In this document: piece after piece, positions 33,174 through 43,875 of the stretch
How positions within the stretch are numbered: the first letter of the stretch is position 1
Layout: each line of letters starts with the position of its first letter
Assembly: GCA_016208845.1 (NCBI GenBank)
Contig: JACQXH010000078.1
Coordinates: 14,605-62,487 of the forward strand
DNA: 47,883 nucleotides
Direction: 5' to 3'
From: Nitrospirota bacterium
Lineage (GTDB): Bacteria > Nitrospirota > Thermodesulfovibrionia > UBA6902 > BMS3Bbin08
The notes under the pieces: model-generated
Seen by the model: the letters and a program-made list of their open reading frames with translations, nothing else
The model's database searches: none
What the model was told of the DNA's origin: nothing
Made by a program: the position numbers and the translations under genes

Positions 33174-35171
33174 TTAAGGTGCGCTTATCACCACATTTCG
33201 CAATTGCTGCAAGTGGGCTGCTTTTATAACGGTGATCCCCGGCTGTATGGGTTTATCTGTCCATGTCTGGGCGCCTATGGCCTGATCGATCGCGGTACGG
33301 AGCTCGTTTATGTGCGCTGCTTTTGCCGGGTTGTTCAGCAGTATTGCGTCAGGGTCTGTCCATGTGTATGGTGAAGCTCCTTTTCTTTTTCTCAATACAT
33401 TAACTGAACTTCTCAGCTCTGTAATATGTATCGCTTTGATCACAGTTGAATATTGTGTTATTGCATTATCTGTCCAGACCTTTGATATATCAAGGGGATA
33501 AATGTCTATGCCGTCCATAGCCCCATCGCCGTCAGAGTCTTTCATTGAAGGATTTGTGCCTTTCAGATACTCCTGAAGATTGGTCAGCCCGTCTCCGTCA
33601 TAATCATCATTTGGGCCTTGAGACAAATTCCCGAAGTATTGAATTTCCCACGAGTCAAGCATTCCATCACTGTCGCTGTCAGGACTGGCGCAGGGCAATG
33701 CGCCAACGTAACTTCCTGTGCTTGACATTGTGCATGCAGGACTGCCCTGCATTGGACGATAGTCATTGTTTGCCTCGTCATAGAAAAGAGGATCAGCTGC
33801 TATTGAATTTGCATCTTTCCCGGTGTCAGCCTTATATAGTGAAAAGGTTGTCATGGAATAACCTTTGCATGTAGGAGGAACAGCATAATTCCTGCAGTAC
33901 CAGATCATATATGACCATGGAGGGGTGTATGGACTGGTAGGGATATCTGATGAGTCATACCACACATTGTTATTAAGGAAAAGATTTGCAAGGGCTGCCT
34001 CTGTCCATCCTCCTGCAAGTTTAAAGCCGCGGTCCATTGCCTCGTAAAAGATGTTATTGCGGATAATAAAATTAGAAATACTTGCATCATTGCCCCAGGA
34101 CATTATATGGCTTCCATACGAGGGCCTGCCCTGAGGTACGCTGCCCCAGCCATATCCTGAATAAGCGCATGTATTGTTTTCGACATAGATATTATAAGTA
34201 GAAGACGTCGTTGGTCCGTTGAAGTATTCAAAGCAATACCCGGCATTCCAGATGACATTGTTGCGGAAGTAGTGATTATACTTGGTATTTGTCCCGGAAC
34301 CCTGAGTCGTCAATGCAGCATCAAAGATCTCCCATATACGGTTTCTCTCTACATATATATTATTGGCGCTGTCCCAGAATTCTATGGCATTGCCGTATCT
34401 TACTACTCCTTCTTCTTGTGATATATATTGAACGGCGCCCCCGATATAGGAAAGGTCATTGTCAGTGATTTTTAAATGATGACAGCCGGGTCCGCCCCAT
34501 ATGCCATGTGAGCCGCTGTAACGCAGGGCTATATTATTTATTTCGATATACGATCCTATGATGAACATATGCCGATGAAGGGCGCATTCAATGTCTGAAT
34601 AATATGAAGCCGGATTTGACGTGGAATAAAGAAGCACCCTTCGGCGGGAGGAATCATAATAGAACTCGCCCTGATTATTAAGATAAGCAATTCCATTCCC
34701 TTCCATCTTTCCAACAGATGCTTCATTATTGAAGATCAGGTTTCCAACCGCATAGTAACTGCCGCCGTAGTAAAAGGAATTATCAGGCGTCGTCCATATA
34801 TTAGGAGTGCCTGTCAAGGTCCAGTCGGCTGTGCTGTTTTTCTCAACAGAACCAAGGAATAAAGGTTTTGGGCCTGTGCCGTATGAAGTGTAGGTGACAT
34901 ATCCGGCTGAACTGCCGTTTTTTAAGGCAGGATATGCATCTGTAGGAAGTCTCCACACATCACCGCTCTTGAAACAGACTGTCTGTCCGGGCTGGATAGT
35001 TTTAGTATTTAGATATGCGATGGTCTTCCACGGGGTTGATGCAGATGTGCCATTATTGCTGTTATTACCCATGCTGCTGCTGACGTAGTAATTGCACGCA
35101 GCTTGACTGGCGCTTACGCTAAGAGCAAGCAATACTGAAAGACTTGCTAATAAGATGAATATTTTTTTCAT
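33174..35171 (-). CDS. Secreted right-handed beta-helix protein with Ca-binding repeats and HxxELR C-terminal module
   Basis: A 665-residue exported protein with signal peptide MKKIFILLASLSVLLALSVS (start at 35171 behind GAGGTGG). Residues about 30-470 look like a parallel beta-helix (NNSNNGTSASTPWKTIAYLN start, then IEINNIALRYSGSHGIWG, NNIYVERNRIWEI, NFIIRNNIFYE), as in polysaccharide lyases or adhesins; no catalytic set is recognised. It is followed by thrombospondin-3-like Asp-rich calcium motifs (DYDGDGLTNLQEYLKGTNPS, DSDGDGAMDGIDIYPLD). Three WTDxxI...HIxELR repeats end the protein, shared with the 37674-41697 protein. Confidence 0.85.
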   Translation of the reverse strand: MKKIFILLASLSVLLALSVSASQAACNYYVSSSMGNNSNNGTSASTPWKTIAYLNTKTIQPGQTVCFKSGDVWRLPTDAYPALKNGSSAGYVTYTSYGTGPKPLFLGSVEKNSTADWTLTGTPNIWTTPDNSFYYGGSYYAVGNLIFNNEASVGKMEGNGIAYLNNQGEFYYDSSRRRVLLYSTSNPASYYSDIECALHRHMFIIGSYIEINNIALRYSGSHGIWGGPGCHHLKITDNDLSYIGGAVQYISQEEGVVRYGNAIEFWDSANNIYVERNRIWEIFDAALTTQGSGTNTKYNHYFRNNVIWNAGYCFEYFNGPTTSSTYNIYVENNTCAYSGYGWGSVPQGRPSYGSHIMSWGNDASISNFIIRNNIFYEAMDRGFKLAGGWTEAALANLFLNNNVWYDSSDIPTSPYTPPWSYMIWYCRNYAVPPTCKGYSMTTFSLYKADTGKDANSIAADPLFYDEANNDYRPMQGSPACTMSSTGSYVGALPCASPDSDSDGMLDSWEIQYFGNLSQGPNDDYDGDGLTNLQEYLKGTNPSMKDSDGDGAMDGIDIYPLDISKVWTDNAITQYSTVIKAIHITELRSSVNVLRKRKGASPYTWTDPDAILLNNPAKAAHINELRTAIDQAIGAQTWTDKPIQPGITVIKAAHLQQLRNVVISAP

Positions 35172-35218
35172 GCAACACCACCTCATCTCTTAACATTATT
35201 AACTATCTCATTAGTTAA

Positions 35219-37627
35219 CTACTGCAAAGTTATCAATACGAGTATTTCGCCGCGCTGTCCGTCTGCGAGCGGCTCAAGCGCTTTACCGACAATCGTCCCC
35301 GGGCGATGGATCTTTGCTCCGCCAATGTCAATCGGTTCAGATCTCATCGCATAGCCTTTTACCGAACTTGTTACTAATAAATCCCCTGCAGAAATCTTCC
35401 CATTGCTTGCATCTACCTTTACCCTGACTCTTCCTGTGTGCGCTATTATGGCCTTGTCTTCCGAAGCCTCTCCAAGGATAATGCCGGGCTGCTCTGATAC
35501 AACACCTGCAACCAGTGTGTTATATGGCTTATCTGAAGCAATTACCTGATTTGCCTTTTCCGGGTCTATCATTACAACAGTGCCTGCGGTTAATTGTTCT
35601 GAAGTTTTAACCCATTCAGCAACGTCCTGATATTTGGCTGCGATATTGCCGTCAACCTGCAAGTTTCCTGTAACATGACCATTGCCGGCGACATGGAGCT
35701 TTGAGTCCGGGCTGGTCGTCCCGATGCCGACATTGCCTGAATTATCAATGCGAATCCGCTCAGCGCCGGCTGTATGGAATCTCATAGCGTCAGCATTTAT
35801 ATATGACTGCTGTCCGTAATAAATCCCGCCTCTTGCATTAGCCGTATCATTGGAAAAAGATATACCGCTTTGATATGCTTTTGGTGTCACAATAGAAATA
35901 TAGGCATTGTCATTACTTTCAAGAACTATATTCTCTTGAGATTGTGATGGATTACCCCCAGCATCACCCACTTTAACATTCAGTTTCGACACAGGCGTAG
36001 TTGTCCCGATACCAACGCTGCCGGTCTTTGTAATTGCAAGTCTGTCAGTGCCGGCTGTACCTAACATCAGCGTTCCAACTCCCTGGGCCATTCTGAACTC
36101 TGCTGTATCGGTGCCGGCCTGCATCTGATACGCCACCTGATGTCAGGATGTTGAAGTCGTACTAAGTTGAACGCGGTTATGTCCGGTCCCGCTTACGAAT
36201 AAACCGGCGCTTGTTGAATCACTGTAATTCGTGCCTGCGATGCCTGCAATTTCCAGTTTGGCGGCCGGACTCGTTGTCCCGATCCCAACATTGCCTGAAC
36301 CGTTCTGAGACACCGGCCAGCTTGAGCGGCAGTCTGTCCCTATACAAAGCGCATTTCCTTTAATATTGCCTGCAACATCCAACCTTTGACCCGGAGTTAT
36401 CGTCCCGATGCCTACATTGCCATTATTCAATATAGACATTCTTTCTGAGGATGTATTGAAAAATCCCATGCGGCCGTTTTCATTTGATACGAACATAATA
36501 TTTCCATTTGTTGTCATTTTTATGCCGTTTGAAGTGGTTGCCGGCCCGCCCTCAATATGCGCGAATGTGTTAGAAGTCCCGTATAAGTGCAGTTTCTCAT
36601 TAGGACTTGTTGTCCCGATGCCGACATTGCCATTTGCTTGTATAACCATTCTTCTTGTTAACGCGGTATCTGTTACAAGCGACTTTGTCGCGAGGTATAT
36701 ATCTCCTGAAATCTGATTTGCCAAACCTGTTGCCTTAACATCAGTTCCTATCGCGGCATATCTTCCGGAACCTACATCCTGCATTCCAAAAACGATCTCA
36801 CTCCCATCATTGACGCTCTGAATTGAACCTAATTGCATATAAAGCCGCTGGTCTTTATTCCCTGCTGTTGATTTTGATGATGTTCCATTTGTATACAAAT
36901 TTAAAATTGCGAAAGGATTAGACGTTCCGATGCCGACATTGCCTTTGCCGTCAATCCTAACGCGTTCCGGAAAACTATTATCACCGTTTCTAGTATTGAA
37001 TGCTAAGCCTGCGCTTTCAGAATTGGCCGTAGCATTTTCAACCACGACCCGCAATTGAGCCCAGTCACGGGAAATCCCGCTTGCATTGGGGGCAAGAAAA
37101 GTTAATTTCCCCATTTCACTTCCGGGGGAAACATTGTTTATCCGTGTGAGACGGAGGTCTGCGTTACTATTAGTGCCTGAGATCTCAATCATTGAGCTTG
37201 GATTAGCCGTGCCCATACCGACTTTTGTATTTACATCATCAGGGCCTTGTAAAGCAGAACCAGCTGAGAGATATATCTTGTCCGCCCATATATCCATCTC
37301 ATCCCTTGAAAAGAGTTTTAATGTCCCTCCGACAGGGCTACTGATATTTTGTTGCAGGCTACCTCCAAATATTAAACTACCCATAAAATTGGCGCCCATT
37401 GGCAATGTGGGTGTCCCAAATCTAAACCATCCATTATTAGTATCTGCCAGTATTTCTGCCTGTCCATAACCGGTCTTGAATACGATCTTCTCTTCCTGCC
37501 CCAGGCCAACCCCATCGCCTATGTAAAGTATGTCATTTTCCGCAAAGGCAATAGTCCCGGTCACAAGTAAAAATACTGAAATTACAAAACACAACATTAC
37601 ATATGCTGCTGTTTTTTTTGCTTTCAT
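35219..37627 (-). pseudogene. Second VGIGT-repeat surface protein, interrupted by TGA
   Basis: A paralogue of the 30674-33004 gene with the same signal peptide and ribosome binding site. The frame runs to NRVQLSTTSTS, meets TGA at 36143-36145, and continues in the same frame with HQVAYQMQAGTDTAEF to the shared C-terminal module ending EILVLITLQ. The stop sits where a Trp (TGG) would suit, so a single G to A change explains it. Without readthrough the protein loses its C-terminal 305 residues, including the presumed chaperone or anchor domain. Confidence 0.85.
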
Positions 37628-37673
37628 TCTGCTTTCCTCCTTTAAAATGGTTAAATTTATTTTCTAAAAACAT

Positions 37674-40600
37674 TTAAGGTGCGCTTATCACCACACTCCG
37701 CAATTGCTGCAAGTGAGCTGCTTTTATAATGGTAATCCCCGGCTGGATGGGTTTATCTGTCCATGTCTGGGCGCCTATAGCCTGATCGATCGCAGTGCGT
37801 AGTTCATTTATGTGCACAGCTTTTACCGGGTTGTTCAGCAGTATCGGATCCGCGTCTGCCCAGGTGTACGGCTGAAATCCTTTTCTTTTTCTTAAGCTAT
37901 TGACTGCGCCTCTCAGCTCTGTAATATGTATTGCTTTGATCACAGTTGAATATTGTGTTATTGTGTTATCAGTCCAGACCTTTGATATATCAAGGGGATA
38001 AATGTCTATGCCGTCCATAGCCCCATCGCCGTCAGAATCTTTTATTGAAGGATTTGTGCCTTTCAGATACTCCTGAAGATTGGTCAGCCCGTCCCCATCA
38101 ATATCGTCATTAGGATTTAGTCCGCTTGTACCCCCATATGTGTCCTCAAATAGATCTGACATACCGTCATTGTCGCTGTCCGATGCGCAGCTTCTGGAAG
38201 GGTCGTACTTGCATGGATCGCACGCATCTCCTCTGCCGTCTCCGTCTATGTCTTCCTGATTTGGATTGGAAATGCCAATGCAGTTGTCATCACAATTGGT
38301 TTTGTTGCCGCCTTTGCACGGATTTTCAGCGGGAGCACCCAGACCGTCTGTATTGGGCGATATGCCGTCACTGTCAGTATCAAGGGCAAATGCAATATCA
38401 TTGGTGTCGTTATATGCAAATGTAAAACCAAATACCTCTTTCCCAAAGTTTTCAGTGGAAGGATGTGTCAAAAGGGTGTTCCTGGATCCGTTTGAAGCTA
38501 TATTCGGGAAACATATATTGTCCGGGCCAAATCCCCATTTGTTTGAAGCTATGAAAGTCTTATATCCGAAAGTTGTCCCATATCCCCAGGGATCATATAC
38601 AGGGATTCCTATGGGAATGCCTGATGGAGTGACAAGCAGGGCCCATGCTTCATTCCATGTGTTTCCGCTCATGTTTTCCCAGTGAATTATAAAGTTCTCG
38701 CCGTCAAAAGCTGCCACAGGCGTAACGTCGCTATGAATAAAGATAGGGGAACCGGTGGATACGCCGGAAGCGTCAAAGAATTCTATATATCCGACGCCCT
38801 GCCTTTTATAAACGACAAGGTATCCGTTGTTTCCATATACGACTCCATATGCGCCGCCTATGCCGGGCGATATAATCGAGAGAGTAGAACTGCCTAAAGT
38901 AACAATTTGCCCGTCAAGTTCGACAAGCCTGCCGAACAAGCCGTTTCCAAGCCATGAAACCAGGAACCTGTCATTTATGTTGTCATAAGCCGTTGAGTAC
39001 ACCCTGGTGCAGGCCCCATTTCCGGATATGGCAAATTCATTGCCGACCTTATTGCCGTTTATATCTGTAAACAGTCCATAGGTAACTGCCTGACCGCTTA
39101 TATCCCGCGCCCATGAAATAAGGAATTCATCATTGCCGCCTGTTACGTTTATTGGAATGCCGTATGCAGTGGGGCTGTTTACGCAGCCATAATAAAAATT
39201 CGGGTTGAGCAGGATCTTCTCTGCCGATACAGCGCCTGTCTGCTCATCAATGGTCCTTGCGGCAAGCTGAGAATATGTCGAGACACCCGGGGTGCAGGAT
39301 GCCGTACTGCACCTTTCATATACAACAAGGAATTTGCCGCTGCTATAAGAAATTCCGATATTGCTATGACCCTTAGTCCCTGCAAATACCGGGGCATATG
39401 ACCAATAATTGTCATTGAGAATATTAGTTACAGCGATCAGGAAGTTACTTCCTGTGAACTGTCCTGTGCTTTTATCTATAAACCTTCCGTATATCTCCCT
39501 TGAACCGTCATTGTCTTTATCAGCATCCCAAATTGCCATATATTTATTGGCGCCGGCAGCAGGGCGGTTAAAGTTCCCGTTCTTGGAAAAATCATTTGTG
39601 ATAGGGATATTAATGTCATCTGAGAAATTGCCTGAAGGCGGTATCCTTTGTATATAAATGTCTGTGCCGTCTGTTGCGCCGTCAGGGTCTTTACCTTCAA
39701 ATGGGGCGGCATTATACAAGGCCCTGCCGTCGGTCCAGGCCACAATATAGTGAGGATAATAGCTGGCAGTTGTGCTGTCGTAGTAATTTGAAAAAGCGAG
39801 CCGCGGTTTTGACAGAGAATTTGCTGCGGTTCTGTCTGAAATGCCGACGGTCTTTATGATACTCAAATTTTTGCCTGTAAAGCTACCCTTGAGATTAAGG
39901 TTATTCTCTGTCCATGCCACGAGATAATTAGTTCCATCAAAACCTGTAGTGGGATCGGCCTGATCCTGCGAACCGGATGCGATGGTTGCAGAAGCGCCCA
40001 GAGTTCCTGACTTACTTACAAGCCTTGCGATTACATCACGGTTAGTTGAAGGGCCTTCCTGCCAGGCCACCAGATAATTGGTCCCGTCAAAGCTGATCGC
40101 AGGGCCGCTCTGGTCCGGCGTGCCTGAGGCGACAGTTGCAGAAGCGCCCAGGGTCCCTGACTTGCTCACAAGCTTTGCAATTACATCCCGGTTAGTCGAA
40201 GGGCCTTCCTGCCAGGCCACCAGATAATTGGTCCCGTCAAAGCTGATCGCAGGGCTGGTCTGGTCCAGTGTGCCTGAGGCAATGGTTACAGACGTGCCTA
40301 ATGCTCCTGCCTGACTCACAAACCTTGCGATTATGTCACGGTTAGTTGCAGGTCCCTGCTGCCAGGCCACCAGATAATTGGTGCCGTCAAAGCTAACGGC
40401 CGGACTGCTCTTTTCAATAGTATTTGATGTGCTGTTTATGCGGACTGCCGTGCCTTTTACAATGTCAACGAAATAAAAAGAAGCCTGGAGCTGAGTTATT
40501 TTATCCCAGGTTTTTCCATAATATGCCTCATTGCGTCTCACACAATCATTTACATCTTCAACATCGATCTTGCTGCTTCCCACCTGGCATTTTTTTGTAA

Positions 40601-41697
40601 ACGATATCACTTGACCGTATATATCATAATAGCCGGTTGAAGACGTATATTCCTTCCAGGCGACCAGGTATTTTGTACCGTCAGTGTTTGAGGCGATTGA
40701 AGGGGCGGTTTGAGCGGCAGTCCCTGATCTCACGGGAAAATTAAAATCGCCGTAAGGACTTGCAGAATAAGTCGCCAGCAGCATGGCCCCCCAGAACATA
40801 TCCACATTTACTCTCAGTGTGCCCTCAAAGATCAGCCTTCTTGACAGGGTGCTTGCTGAAGAGGGATTGCTTGATTCATAGGAGGAAATGGCGAGTGTGT
40901 CAAAATCAAAGAACTGTCCGTATACGTCGCCATTGGAATCACCCTATAAGCGTCTCGCTGCCATAAAAAGTGCTGCCGATGAAGGGGTCGATGACCACTG
41001 GATACTCTGCCTCTGACAGCCATTTGGCCGAGACCAGTATCCTTATTAAAGGCTTGTCTTTTTCAGTGGTGGAAATAGACGGCAATACCTCAAGTGTTTT
41101 GCCTGTCTTGTCTCTTGCATGGACTTTCCCGTAAGAAAAAAGCAGATTCCCCTTTGCGTCCATAAAATCTATGCCGCGATTCCGGTCCTCGCGCGTCTTA
41201 AGGTCTGTGATTATTTCACCTTCAATGATCAGGCTGCTGTCAGGGGATTCTACGCCGGATAAGTTAGCGGGCTTGCTTTCAATAAGCCAGCTCTGCTCTA
41301 TGCCGCCTTTTTTTGCCTCGTATATTTCTTTTATGTCCTTTGTGAGAATATAAATTGCGCGTTTGCCGTCTGCCAGAGGTTTCATTTCTTCGTTGCAGGC
41401 CCACAAAACATCATCATCTAATATTAAACTGCCGGGACGGTATTCAAATGAATAGTCTCCGTATGCGCTCTTCTTTATAAATTTAAAACCTTTGCCTGAT
41501 AGTTCGGCCCTGTAGGTGTTTTCTTCAAGTACGTATTTCTCATCTTCCTGCGTGAACATACCGGGTTCATAAGTAATTTTCTGAAAAGCCGCAGGGGGGG
41601 ATATTTCTCCCCCGGGTGTTCCTTCTGCCCTGACTGACATCAGTGTGCCAAACATGACCAATAGAATCGCTGCAAATAGAGCGGACAATAATTTCAT
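37674..41697 (-). pseudogene. Giant secreted protein with 50-residue YLVAW repeats, frameshifted
   Basis: Two parts of one gene. 40939-41697 encodes a signal peptide (MKLLSALFAAILLVMFGTLM) and a domain ending GSTFYGSETLIG, then a stop. The next frame, overlapping the join at about 40937-40943, continues DSNGDVYGQFFDFDTLAISS without its own start into the 1043-residue rest. This part has tandem GTNYLVAWQEGPSTNRDVIA-type repeats of about 50 residues (beta-propeller-like), calcium-binding DxDGDG motifs (DIDGDGLTNLQEYLKGTNPS) and the three HxxELR repeats. A one-base gain or two-base loss at the join would restore one protein of about 1340 residues. Confidence 0.85.
39901..40430. repeat. 150-bp coding tandem repeats
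   Basis: The string GCCAGGCCACCAGATAATTG recurs at 40061, 40211 and 40361, exactly 150 bp apart, with a divergent copy at 39911. Neighbouring units are nearly identical at DNA level, showing recent duplication or homogenisation within the giant secreted protein (50 residues per unit). Confidence 0.85.
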
Positions 41698-42281
41698 AAA
41701 GCCTCCTGAGCGGTTTTATATTTGTAAAATTATGAATAAAAAATAAAATTAACGTTAATTTATTATTCTATATGCAAAATTATTGATTTTATTTAGGAAA
41801 TTAGAATGTCAATTAATATTAATATAATAAAATAATTATGTCAATAAAAATATATTTTTTTGCCTGCTAAGGGGTGAACAAGCAAGAACATATGGTAATT
41901 TTCCTTTTGTCATTGCGGCTTGTCCGCAATTCTTCTTAAGGAAAGTCAGTACGACTCGTTCCGGCATCCCGGACAAGTTTACCTGCCTCATAGCCTATGG
42001 CTATCAAGCGGCAGCGCTAAAGGCGACCCGGGGCGACCAGGGCCGGAATGACGGGTAAGCGGAGATGTCGCTTTACTCTCAATCTTATTAGTAACGGCAA
42101 TTACATTATCATGATCACTTGCTTTTCTATGAAAAATTTTCGGTAGATTCCAGGCATTCAATAAATTTTCTAAATATTTCTATTAGAACAGAATTGTTGA
42201 CAAAAGGTTTTTGCTATGTTATTTTTTGTGGGAATTTTTCACAAGCCCCTTATTTTTCAATTAGATTTAAAAGGAGTTTTA
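41698..42281. repeat. AT-rich intergenic region with REP-like palindromes
   Basis: The gap between the divergent giant secreted gene and the atp operon. 41715-41860 is extremely AT-rich (runs of TTAATATTAATATAATAAAA), likely the promoter zone of the secreted gene. 41905-42055 has GTCATTGCGGCTTGTCCGCA, GCATCCCGGACAAG and GGCCGGAATGAC palindromic pieces. No ORF of interest is present. The atp promoter presumably lies in 42060-42270, but no clear -35/-10 pair was found. Confidence 0.5.
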
Positions 42282-42701
42282 ATGCTGGAACTCAATAAGT
42301 ATTTTTTTTGGCAGCTTATTAATTTTCTTCTTCTTCTTGCAGCGCTAAATTACATACTATTCAAACCTCTCCTGGCCCTTTTAAAAAAGCGGGATGATGA
42401 CATTAAAGGGTCATTGAACAGCGCCAGGGCAATGGAAAAGGAAAGAGAAGACCACCTGAACGCGCTCCAGGCGAAATTGATCGACGCAAGAGGCAGAGCC
42501 AAAACAGTATTTGAAGAATTGAGCAAACAGGGGGGCGCGGCTCAAAAGGAGTCTGTGGACAGGGCTCAGAAAGAGGCTGTGGAGATAAACAGGAAGTCTA
42601 AGGAAAGCTTGGAGGCAGAGGTCAAGAGAACAAAGGAATCATTAAGGGGTCAGGTTGAAGCTTTCTCTAAATTGATCATAGAAAAGATGGTAGGAGCATG
42701 A
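42282..42701 (+). CDS. atpF': ATP synthase b' subunit
   Basis: Peripheral-stalk subunit of F-type ATP synthase. It has an N-terminal membrane helix (FFWQLINFLLLLAALNYILF), then a long charged coiled coil to the end. ATG at 42282 follows AAGGAG and gives 139 residues; the open frame upstream is not needed. Presence of two different b-type genes in a row (b' and b) is typical of phototrophs, deltaproteobacteria and Nitrospirota. The stop overlaps the next start (ATGA). Confidence 0.88.
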   Translation: MLELNKYFFWQLINFLLLLAALNYILFKPLLALLKKRDDDIKGSLNSARAMEKEREDHLNALQAKLIDARGRAKTVFEELSKQGGAAQKESVDRAQKEAVEINRKSKESLEAEVKRTKESLRGQVEAFSKLIIEKMVGA

Positions 42702-43327
42702 AGACAACTCAAAACTCAAAACTCAAAACTCAAAATTGTGGAAAAAAACATTTATTTAATAAAATGTTCCTTAATTTTGCATTTTGCTTTTTAAGTTTTG
42801 CATTTGCTGCTGCATCTTTTGCATCCGAAGGAGCGGAACATGCCGGATTTACGTGGAAAGACTGGCTCTGGCCTGTTGTTAATTTTACTGTCCTGGTCGT
42901 TGTTCTGGTGAAATTCCTGGCTAAGCCTGCAAGGGAATTTTTCCAAAAACGCACAGAGATGATAGAAAAGTCTATTAAGGATGCAGAAGAGGCAAAGGCT
43001 CTTGCCCAGAAGTCGCTGAATGAAGTGAAAGAGAGGCTAAGAGACGCTGACCGTGAGATAGGAGAGATCCTTGAGGCCGCTAAGAAATCAGGAGAAAAAG
43101 AGAAAGAGGCAATTATTGCTGAGGGCGAGGTTTTAAAGGCTAAAATCATAGAGCAGGCAAAGGCAAATATTGAATTTGAATTGCAAAAGGCAAAAGAGGC
43201 GATAAAATCAGAGGCTGCGATAATGGCGCTGGAGCTTGCGGAGAAAGAGATAAAGGCAAGGCTTGGCAAGAAAGAGCACGAGTCGCTTATTGATGAATAT
43301 ATCAAGAAACTTGAGGTAAGAAATTGA
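42698..43327 (+). CDS. atpF: ATP synthase b subunit
   Basis: Second peripheral-stalk subunit. A hydrophobic signal-like segment (MFLNFAFCFLSFAFAAASFA) precedes SEGAEHAGFTWKDWLWPVVN, the membrane helix VVNFTVLVVVLVKFLAKP and a long Ala/Glu/Lys coiled coil. With the coupled ATG at 42698 the protein gains 22 residues (MKTTQNSKLKTQN...) coming from a heptamer inverted repeat. The ATG at 42764 would skip them, but has no ribosome binding site. Overlaps atpH by 4 bp (TTGA). Confidence 0.92.
   Translation: MKTTQNSKLKTQNCGKKHLFNKMFLNFAFCFLSFAFAAASFASEGAEHAGFTWKDWLWPVVNFTVLVVVLVKFLAKPAREFFQKRTEMIEKSIKDAEEAKALAQKSLNEVKERLRDADREIGEILEAAKKSGEKEKEAIIAEGEVLKAKIIEQAKANIEFELQKAKEAIKSEAAIMALELAEKEIKARLGKKEHESLIDEYIKKLEVRN
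42706..42797. repeat. Heptamer inverted repeat covering the atpF 5' end
   Basis: Left arm: three to four copies of ACTCAAA. Right arm: the complement of GCAAAACTTAAAAAGCAAAA, so the whole block is an imperfect inverted repeat. It is read in frame and encodes the first residues and part of the signal-like helix of AtpF. The unit differs from those in metG or tgt but has the same 7-bp period. Confidence 0.7.
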
Positions 43328-43860
43328 ATAAGAATCAGGTTGCCAACAGATACGGCCGGATCCTGGTAGATGCTTATGAAATAAAAGATATAAGTGCTAT
43401 CCTTGAAGGGATAAAGACCTTTTCAAAGGTTATAAGTTTAAGCAGAAAGCTTAAGCTCCTGTTCGTAAGCAGTATTTTTAAGGATGAGGAGAAAGAAAAG
43501 GCGCTCAGGGCCATGGCGTCAAACCTTAAAATGACCCCTCAAACCGAAAAATTCCTCAAGACCATCATTATGCGCGGGCACGTCCCTGCCATCAAAGAGA
43601 TAATTGCGGCATCGGTTAGCGCCTATAACGAGAAACTCAGAAAAATGTCGGCAGTCGTGATATCGCCTGTCGGCCTGGACAGGGCTTATATTGACAGGCT
43701 CAGGAGCGTGCTCAAGGCAATGACGCAAAAAGATATTGAGATTGAAAACAGGTTCGTTCCTTCCCTTTTGGGCGGATTTATAGTAAGGGTCGGCAGCACT
43801 GTATATGACAGCAGCCTCAGGGGCCAGTTCCGGCTTCTAAGGGCAGAGTTGACGAGATAA
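43324..43860 (+). CDS. atpH: ATP synthase delta subunit
   Basis: A 178-residue OSCP/delta subunit linking the peripheral stalk to F1. It has NQVANRYGRILVDAYE at the N-terminus and the C-terminal signature ENRFVPSLLGGFIVRVGSTVYDSSLRGQF. The TTG start overlaps the atpF stop. It lies between b and alpha as in standard atp operons. Confidence 0.94.
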   Translation: MNKNQVANRYGRILVDAYEIKDISAILEGIKTFSKVISLSRKLKLLFVSSIFKDEEKEKALRAMASNLKMTPQTEKFLKTIIMRGHVPAIKEIIAASVSAYNEKLRKMSAVVISPVGLDRAYIDRLRSVLKAMTQKDIEIENRFVPSLLGGFIVRVGSTVYDSSLRGQFRLLRAELTR

Positions 43861-43875
43861 ATACAACAAGTTAAT

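Noticed and set aside
36143..36145. Recoding of TGA as Trp, or of TAG as a sense codon, to explain the in-frame stops
   Set aside because: TGA ends holB, the DUF3467 gene and other intact genes here, and the three in-frame stops are of two kinds in otherwise broken or suspicious genes. Mutation or error is simpler.
30674..37627. Prophage, because of tail-fibre-like VGIGT proteins
   Set aside because: Both proteins have signal peptides and no capsid, terminase, portal, integrase or lysis genes are nearby. Secreted surface proteins are more likely.
42216..42281. Longer start for atpF' (MLFFVGIFHKP...)
   Set aside because: The ATG at 42282 has a clear AAGGAG and matches the usual b' N-terminus; the upstream extension has no ribosome binding site.
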